Source: Candidatus Contendibacter sp. (GTDB taxonomy: Bacteria > Pseudomonadota > Gammaproteobacteria > Competibacterales > Competibacteraceae). Taken from it: a stretch of DNA of 37,623 bases. The position numbers and the translations under genes were made by a program. The notes under the pieces were generated by a model, which was given only the letters and a program-made list of their open reading frames with translations, was not told the origin of the DNA and ran no database searches. The first letter of the stretch is position 1; the number at the start of each line of letters is the position of its first letter. The DNA lies in the NCBI GenBank assembly GCA_008933795.1, contig WBUJ01000020.1, positions 1 to 37,623 of the forward strand, in the 5' to 3' direction. This document shows positions 33,476 through 37,623 of the stretch, piece after piece.

Positions 33476-35917
33476 ATGAAAAAAGAAAAACTGGTTTTGG
33501 TCGGCAACGGCATGGCCGGGATGCGCACCCTGGAAGAGTTGCTGACCATTGCTCCCGACCAATACGACATCACCGTGTTCGGCGCCGAGCCGCACGGCAA
33601 TTACAACCGCATTCTGCTGTCACCGGTGCTGGCGGGCGAAAAGACAGTCGAGCAGATCATGCTCAACGATCTGGACTGGTACGCTGCACGCGGCATCACC
33701 CTGCACACCGGCAAGGCCGTGACCCAAATCAACCGGGCGCGGCGGCAGGTCATCGCCGCCGATGGCGCGTTCGCGCCCTACGACCGGCTGTTGCTGGCGA
33801 CCGGTTCCGATCCCATCATCCTGCCCGTACCCGGCAACGATCTGCCAGGCGTCATCACCTTCCGCGACATCCAGGACGTGCAAGCGATGGTGGACGCGGC
33901 GCACGCGGGCCGGAAACATGCGGTGGTGATCGGCGGCGGCCTGCTGGGGCTGGAAGCGGCCAACGGTTTGATGAAACAGGGCATGGAAGTGACCGTCGTC
34001 CACCTGCTCGACGTGCTGATGGAACGGCAACTTGATACCGAGGCAGCGGCCCTGCTGCGGGCCAGCCTGGAGGAACGCGGTCTGCGGTTCCTGCTGGGCG
34101 CGCAGACCGTCGCCATTCTCGGCGAGGAGCAGGTGAAAGGGGTACGCTTCAAGGATGGCCTGGAAATTCCCGCCGACCTGGTGGTGATGGCGGTCGGCAT
34201 CCGTCCGAGCATCAGTCTCGCCAAGGCCGCCGGGATTCACTGCGAACGCGGCATCGTGGTCAACGACACCCTGCAAACCTACGATCCGCGCATCTACGCG
34301 GTCGGCGAGTGTGTGCAGCATCGCGGGCAGACCTATGGTTTGGTCGCGCCGTTGTGGGAACAGGCGCGGGTCTGCGCCAACCATCTCGCTCACTTTGGCA
34401 TCAGCCGCTATCAGGGTTCGGTTACGTCCACCAAGCTCAAAGTGACTGGGATTGATGTCTTTTCCGCCGGCGAGTTCGGCGGCGGCCCCGGCTGCGACGA
34501 AATCGTGCTGCGCGACCAGGCGCGCGGGGTCTACAAAAAGCTGGTGGTCAAGGACAACCGGGTCAAGGGCGCGGTGCTGTACGGCGACACCATTGATGGC
34601 AGTTGGTATTTCCAACTGCTGCGCGAAAGCACCGACATCGGCGCGTTCCGCGAATCCATCCTGTTCGGGCAGGCCCATTTGGGCAATGCGGGGCACGGCG
34701 GCGGCAACAACGTATTGGCGATGCCCGACGAAGCGGAAATCTGCGGCTGCAACGGGGTGCGCAAGGGCGCCATCGTCAAGGCGATTACCGCGCAAAAACT
34801 GTTCACGCTGGAGGAAGTCCGCGCCCACACCAAGGCGTCGGCCTCCTGCGGTTCCTGCACTGGCCTGGTCGAGCAACTGCTGGCGGCCACGGTTGGCGAT
34901 TATTCCAAGACCTCCAGGGAAAAGCCGCTGTGCGCCTGCACCGAGCACAGCCACGATCAGGTGCGCAAGGTGATTCGGGAACAGCATTTGACCCGTCTGC
35001 GGGCGGTGTTCGACTTCATGGAATGGAAGACGCCGGACGGTTGCCATTCCTGCCGCCCGGCCATCAATTTTTATCTGATTGCGACTTGGCCCGGCGAGGC
35101 GCAAGACGATGCGCAATCGCGGTATATCAACGAGCGCGTTCACGCCAACATCCAGAAAGACGGCACCTATTCCGTCGTGCCGCGCATGTGGGGCGGCCTG
35201 ACCAGTCCGCAGGAATTGCGCGCCATTGCCGACGTGGCCGACAAGTTCCAGATTCCGACGGTGAAAGTGACCGGCGGCCAGCGCATCGACCTGTTGGGGG
35301 TGAAAAAGGAGGATTTGCCGAAGGTCTGGGCCGATCTCAACGCCGCCGGCATGGTCTCCGGCCACGCCTACGGCAAGTCGCTGCGCACGGTGAAAACCTG
35401 CGTCGGTTCCGAGTGGTGCCGGTTCGGGACGCAAGATTCGACCGGCCTGGGAGTCAAGCTGGAAAAAATGACCTGGGGCTCGTGGACGCCGCACAAGTTC
35501 AAGATGGCGGTGTCCGGCTGTCCGCGCAACTGCGCTGAAGCCACCATCAAGGATTTCGGGGTGGTGTGCGTGGATTCCGGCTACGAACTGCACGTCGGCG
35601 GTAACGGCGGCATCAAGCTGCGCGGCACCGACCTGTTGGGCAAGGTCGCCACCGAAGAGGAGGCGATGGAGTACGCTGGCGCGTTCATGCAACTGTACCG
35701 CGAGGAAGCGCGCTATCTGGAGCGCACCGCGCCGTGGCTGGAGCGGGTTGGACTGACTTATGTCAAGCAGCGCATTGTCGAGGACGGCGAAGGCCGCAAG
35801 GCGCTGCACCAGCGGTTCCTGGAATCACAACAGTACGCGCAGATTGACCCATGGGCGGAACGCGCCAGCGGCCGGGTGGCCGCACACGAGTTCGAGCCGT
35901 TACGGCGGGTGGGCTGA
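33476..35917 (+). CDS. nirB: Nitrite reductase (NAD(P)H) large subunit
   Basis: The product is 813 residues. It reduces nitrite to ammonium in the cytoplasm with NAD(P)H. The N-terminal flavoprotein half begins VLVGNGMAGMRTLEEL and has the second dinucleotide loop VVIGGGLLGLEAANGL near residue 150. A BFD-like [2Fe-2S] region follows with CGCNGVRKGAIV near 422 and CGSC near 457. The sirohaem/[4Fe-4S] ligands are CVGSEWC near 641 and CPRNC near 681. Length is typical. The ATG at 33476 has GAGG upstream; the longer frame from 33416 is leader. It is followed three bases later by nirD. Confidence 0.95.
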   Translation: MKKEKLVLVGNGMAGMRTLEELLTIAPDQYDITVFGAEPHGNYNRILLSPVLAGEKTVEQIMLNDLDWYAARGITLHTGKAVTQINRARRQVIAADGAFAPYDRLLLATGSDPIILPVPGNDLPGVITFRDIQDVQAMVDAAHAGRKHAVVIGGGLLGLEAANGLMKQGMEVTVVHLLDVLMERQLDTEAAALLRASLEERGLRFLLGAQTVAILGEEQVKGVRFKDGLEIPADLVVMAVGIRPSISLAKAAGIHCERGIVVNDTLQTYDPRIYAVGECVQHRGQTYGLVAPLWEQARVCANHLAHFGISRYQGSVTSTKLKVTGIDVFSAGEFGGGPGCDEIVLRDQARGVYKKLVVKDNRVKGAVLYGDTIDGSWYFQLLRESTDIGAFRESILFGQAHLGNAGHGGGNNVLAMPDEAEICGCNGVRKGAIVKAITAQKLFTLEEVRAHTKASASCGSCTGLVEQLLAATVGDYSKTSREKPLCACTEHSHDQVRKVIREQHLTRLRAVFDFMEWKTPDGCHSCRPAINFYLIATWPGEAQDDAQSRYINERVHANIQKDGTYSVVPRMWGGLTSPQELRAIADVADKFQIPTVKVTGGQRIDLLGVKKEDLPKVWADLNAAGMVSGHAYGKSLRTVKTCVGSEWCRFGTQDSTGLGVKLEKMTWGSWTPHKFKMAVSGCPRNCAEATIKDFGVVCVDSGYELHVGGNGGIKLRGTDLLGKVATEEEAMEYAGAFMQLYREEARYLERTAPWLERVGLTYVKQRIVEDGEGRKALHQRFLESQQYAQIDPWAERASGRVAAHEFEPLRRVG

Positions 35918-35935
35918 GAAATGGGGGAAGGCATC

Positions 35936-36274
35936 ATGTACGACTGGCATGAAATCGGCGCGCTCGACGACGTTCCCCGGCTGGGTTCGCGGGTAGCCCA
36001 GACGCCGCACGGCGACGTAGCGGTTTTTCGCACCGCCGACGATCAGGTATTTGCCCTGCGCGACCGTTGCCCGCACAAGGGTGGGCCGCTGTCGCAAGGC
36101 ATCGTCCACGGCCATCGCGTCACCTGTCCGCTGCACAACTGGGTGCTGGAACTCGAAAGCGGCCAGGCGGTCGCGCCCGACGTGGGCTGCGCCACGCACT
36201 ATCCGGTTCGGGTGGAAAACGGGCGGCTCTGGCTGGGGCTGAACAACGTGGTCAGTCTGGCGGCAGTGGCTTGA
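35936..36274 (+). CDS. nirD: Nitrite reductase (NAD(P)H) small subunit with Rieske motif
   Basis: The product is 112 residues. NirD partners NirB. Both Rieske ligand motifs are present, CPHKGGPLSQG and CPLHNWVLEL, so it should bind a [2Fe-2S] cluster, unlike the E. coli NirD, which has lost the ligands. I chose the ATG at 35936 because GGGGGAAGG is well spaced before it; an in-frame ATG at 35921 is an alternative. The gene ends three bases before a duplicated fragment, so the DNA just downstream has been rearranged. Confidence 0.92.
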   Translation: MYDWHEIGALDDVPRLGSRVAQTPHGDVAVFRTADDQVFALRDRCPHKGGPLSQGIVHGHRVTCPLHNWVLELESGQAVAPDVGCATHYPVRVENGRLWLGLNNVVSLAAVA

Positions 36275-36276
36275 GC

Positions 36277-36339
36277 GGGATGGCGGGTATAGCGCGCCGC
36301 AGTGAACAGGCTGAGGTCGGTCAAACCGAGTTCCCGCAC
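36277..36339 (-). pseudogene. Fragment of the 100-residue membrane-anchored protein gene
   Basis: This is a 60/63 copy of 29650-29712, reading VRELGLTDLSLFTAARYTRH on the minus strand. The flanks differ, so only the central piece was copied. It starts three bases after the nirD stop and ends at the junction with the attC-like arm. It is not a functional gene. Confidence 0.75.
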
Positions 36340-36340
36340 T

Positions 36341-36367
36341 GGAGTCCGCTGGAACGACTTGTTAGGC
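36341..36367 (-). repeat. attC-like half site (GCCTAAC arm)
   Basis: The minus strand reads GCCTAACAAGTCGTTCCAGC then GGACTCC. The GCCTAAC opening and the following AAGTCGTTCCAGCGGAC resemble the R'' and L'' arms of integron attC sites. The other half is missing because the duplicated fragment adjoins. The stop of the small cassette gene falls within GCCTAAC, as in many cassettes. Confidence 0.4.
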
Positions 36368-36562
36368 ATGCCGCAAATTATGCAACGCTGGCTGCTTGGC
36401 TTTTGGCGCCAACCGGTGCGGTATTCGATTGACAACTATGCGCCCCGATGTTTGTTCTCTTTTCTTGAGGGCTTTGCAGATTGCCTCAATGTTATCGCCA
36501 TATCGAGCCGCTAATGCTAGACCATTGTTTCTGACTTCATCAACAATAGGGTCATTCTTCAT
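36362..36562 (-). CDS. Small hypothetical protein, cassette-like
   Basis: The product is 66 residues, MKNDPIVDEVRNNGLALAA and onward. The KNDPIVDEVR opening followed by a helix with IEAICKALKKREQTSGRIVV is a pattern I have seen in many small proteins of unknown function, sometimes near toxin-antitoxin genes. GGAGG lies eight bases before the ATG at 36562. The last ~15 residues (HRLAPKAKQPALHNLRHA) look atypical and may be read-through into attC-like DNA, where the stop lies. Confidence 0.55.
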   Translation of the reverse strand: MKNDPIVDEVRNNGLALAARYGDNIEAICKALKKREQTSGRIVVNRIPHRLAPKAKQPALHNLRHA

Positions 36563-36661
36563 CATTATTACCTCCGAGTTCCTCGGGCGAGCAGAAAACA
36601 GGACAGACCCAGCTATCGGCTTCAACAACGTGGGCGATTTAACAGTCAAGCGCAACGCCCA

Positions 36662-36668
36662 GTTAGAC
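36662..36668 (-). repeat. GTCTAAC core-site-like motif at the hicB stop
   Basis: The minus strand reads GTCTAAC, then TGGGCGTTGCGCTTGAC. This fits the RYYYAAC end of an attC site; the hicB stop TAA lies inside it. The rest of a full attC is not clear. Confidence 0.35.
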
Positions 36669-36875
36669 ATGAATTTCTACGAATTCACTATAAGAATGTG
36701 GCAGCAGGACTGATATCCCCTCTTCTTTAAACCCGTCAAGATGAAACTCAATAGCCTCTTGAATGAGTTGCAACACTTCTTGCTTTGTTTCTGCTGCGGC
36801 TACGCAGCCCGGAAGATCCGGAACGTATGCGCCGAAGCTGCTTGGGCCTTGCTCAATAACGACCATATAACGCAT
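36663..36875 (-). CDS. hicB: HicB-family antitoxin
   Basis: The product is 70 residues. HicB antitoxins neutralise HicA RNases and repress their own operon. MRYMVVIEQGPSSFGAYVPDLPGCVAAAETKQEVLQLI shows the partial RNase H-like fold, including the PDLPGCVAA motif. At 70 residues it has no C-terminal DNA-binding domain, so it is the short form. AGGAG lies before the ATG at 36875. It follows a hicA copy that has a premature stop, so it is probably an orphan. Confidence 0.85.
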   Translation of the reverse strand: MRYMVVIEQGPSSFGAYVPDLPGCVAAAETKQEVLQLIQEAIEFHLDGFKEEGISVLLPHSYSEFVEIHV

Positions 36876-36884
36876 ACCAAGCTC

Positions 36885-37070
36885 CTATTTGAGACCCGCC
36901 TGTTTCAAGGCACTGTTAAGTGTGCTAGGTGGAACTTCAATACTGAGTTTTCCTGAAACTGTAACTGTTCCAAGTTTCGTTGGATGATGAAACTAACGGT
37001 GGCTGCCTTTCTGACGAACTTGTAACCAACCGTCGGTTTCGATGAGTGTGATGAGTTCTTTTACTTTCAT
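36885..37070 (-). pseudogene. hicA: hicA toxin pseudogene with a single in-frame stop
   Basis: The frame from ATG 37070 reads MKVKELITLIETDGWLQVRQ, then KGSHR, a TAG stop at 36993-36995, and continues in frame as FHHPTKLGTVTVSGKLSIEV to LKQAGLK and a TAG at 36885. In intact HicA proteins the residue after GSHR is usually Gln or Lys, so a CAG-to-TAG change is likely. The catalytic His of GSHR is present, and all other parts of the ~61-codon gene are intact. The toxin is therefore inactive unless the stop is suppressed. It is nine bases upstream of hicB. Confidence 0.85.
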
Positions 37071-37094
37071 AGTGCGGATATCATGTTTTTTCCC

Positions 37095-37238
37095 CTAATC
37101 ACCGAACCAATCTTTCATTTTTTGCGCTGCCTTTGCTTTGATATCTTCAGTAATGTAGGTAGCGATAGCGGCAACTGCTGCCACTAACACACCGAGATCG
37201 TCAGTATATCCAATCACCGGTGTCTCGACTTTGGCCAT
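37095..37238 (-). pseudogene. 5'-truncated YkvA/DUF1232-family gene
   Basis: The 47-residue frame reads MAKVETPVIGYTDDLGVLVA, then AVAAIATYI and KAKAAQKMKDWFGD. The TPVIGYTDDLGVLVAA segment is the core of DUF1232 (YkvA) membrane-associated proteins, but the N-terminal half with the usual ISPxDFIPD motif is missing. The gene looks cut off by rearrangement on its upstream side. Confidence 0.6.
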
Positions 37239-37311
37239 TCCTTAAAAATCAATGGCTTATAGAACTGGCCTACAAACCAGTGAACTCAATAAAATCAATA
37301 GATTATTGAGA

Positions 37312-37479
37312 TTACGATCTGCCTGGAAACCAAAAATGGCTAAAGTCAAGTACCCATACAGTATTTCCGATAGCCTTCTTGAGAAGGCCAAGCTTCCGGC
37401 TTAGAAACCGGAGTTCTGCCGAGGATTCGAGTTCATAGCCCATTCTCTGGGTGCTGTGATATGCGACGAAATGTTCCAT
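37312..37479 (-). pseudogene. Fragment of a small hypothetical protein gene beside the intron
   Basis: The 55-residue frame begins MEHFVAYHSTQRMGYELESS and includes KLGLLKKAIGNTVWVL before running into DFSHFWFPGRS and a stop. The (A/E)KAIGNxVWV pattern is one I have seen in uncharacterised proteins that are longer, so the C-terminus appears replaced. The intron 3' end lies 21 bases upstream of the ATG. Confidence 0.4.
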
Positions 37480-37500
37480 GGTACGGATTACAAGCCCCTA

Positions 37501-37623
37501 ATCGGGATAGGGAGAAGCCTTACGGCTCCCCCCTCCCACACCACCGTGCGTACGGGTCACGTACACGGCGGTTCGATGGATTCAATTCCTACCGGGGTGC
37601 GAGGCTTGGCAACCCCAGATTGC
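37501..37623 (-). mobile_element. Group II intron, 3' end (domains V and VI)
   Basis: On the minus strand, 37574-37540 folds as a domain V hairpin: ACCGCCGTG pairs with CACGGTGGT, and TACG with CGTA, leaving a two-base CG bulge. Domain VI follows (about 37536-37501), with GGGGGAGCC/GGCTTCTCCC and an unpaired A in CTATCCC, the expected branch point 7-8 bases from the end. The intron would end CCCGAT at 37501 and the 3' exon begin TAGGGG at 37500. Upstream (37622-37557) an open frame ends in a TGA inside domain V; it is too short to identify. The rest, with any reverse transcriptase, lies outside the window. Confidence 0.7.

Noticed and set aside
33620..35809. 729-residue open frame on the minus strand opposite nirB
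   Set aside because: It is a shadow of nirB, with no family resemblance.
1..37623. tRNA, rRNA or CRISPR array
   Set aside because: No cloverleaf, rRNA motif or regularly spaced repeats were seen on either strand by eye; a covariance-model scan would settle this.

Overview
The window is mostly high-GC DNA with the gene content of a facultatively anaerobic gammaproteobacterium. It carries a polyhydroxyalkanoate granule phasin, the rnhB-dnaE pair, lysS, a Hyd-2-type uptake hydrogenase behind an FNR-like box, and a nasA/kinase/nirBD nitrite-assimilation locus. A glycogen- or PHA-accumulating lineage such as Candidatus Competibacter fits, but that assignment is inference from gene content and was not tested.

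Layout: 1-158 is the start of a probable rRNA methyltransferase gene (rsmJ-like), with a phasin gene upstream of it on the same strand. 800-2426 holds a degraded desuccinylase-like protein and pcm, convergent with dgt (2429-3781). 4169-5818 is an AT-rich gene for a modular repeat/TPR protein, wedged directly in front of lysS (5818-7326). 7348-9210 holds a zinc-ribbon peptide and a B12-binding radical SAM protein. 9211-9691 is gene-free and carries a MITE-like palindromic element. 9692-13797 is dnaE-rnhB. 13869-16677 is an ABC exporter-like trio. 16781-18702 holds a lipocalin, a one-heme cytochrome c and an FNR-family regulator.

18852-28228 is a compact [NiFe]-hydrogenase operon, hybO-hybA-hybB-hybC-hybD-hypC-hupK-hypD-hypE, with most junctions overlapping by 4 nt. 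An FNR-type palindrome and a well-placed -10 precede it. Together the genes encode the membrane-bound enzyme that passes H2 electrons to quinone, plus part of its maturation machinery; hypA, hypB and hypF are not in the window.

28375-29856 contains small membrane or hypothetical genes, a strong terminator and a TauE/SafE-like protein. 29930-36274 is the nitrate/nitrite assimilation locus: a PP2C-kinase fusion and the NasA transporter on the minus strand, and nirBD on the plus strand. Their shared 334-bp intergenic region has a sigma-54-type promoter in each direction and an IHF-like site.

36275-37623 is a scrap-yard of mobile-type DNA: a duplicated gene fragment, two small cassettes whose stop codons sit in GYCTAAC motifs, a hicA pseudogene with hicB, a truncated YkvA-like gene, another fragment, and the 3' end (domains V and VI) of a group II intron.

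The most interesting signals are three exact TG-N-TGC-N3-GCAA sites, which suggest a small PHA regulon; the divergent sigma-54 control region; the six-fold repeat protein; and several conserved families that have lost key residues (HypC, the desuccinylase-like protein, the cytochrome c).
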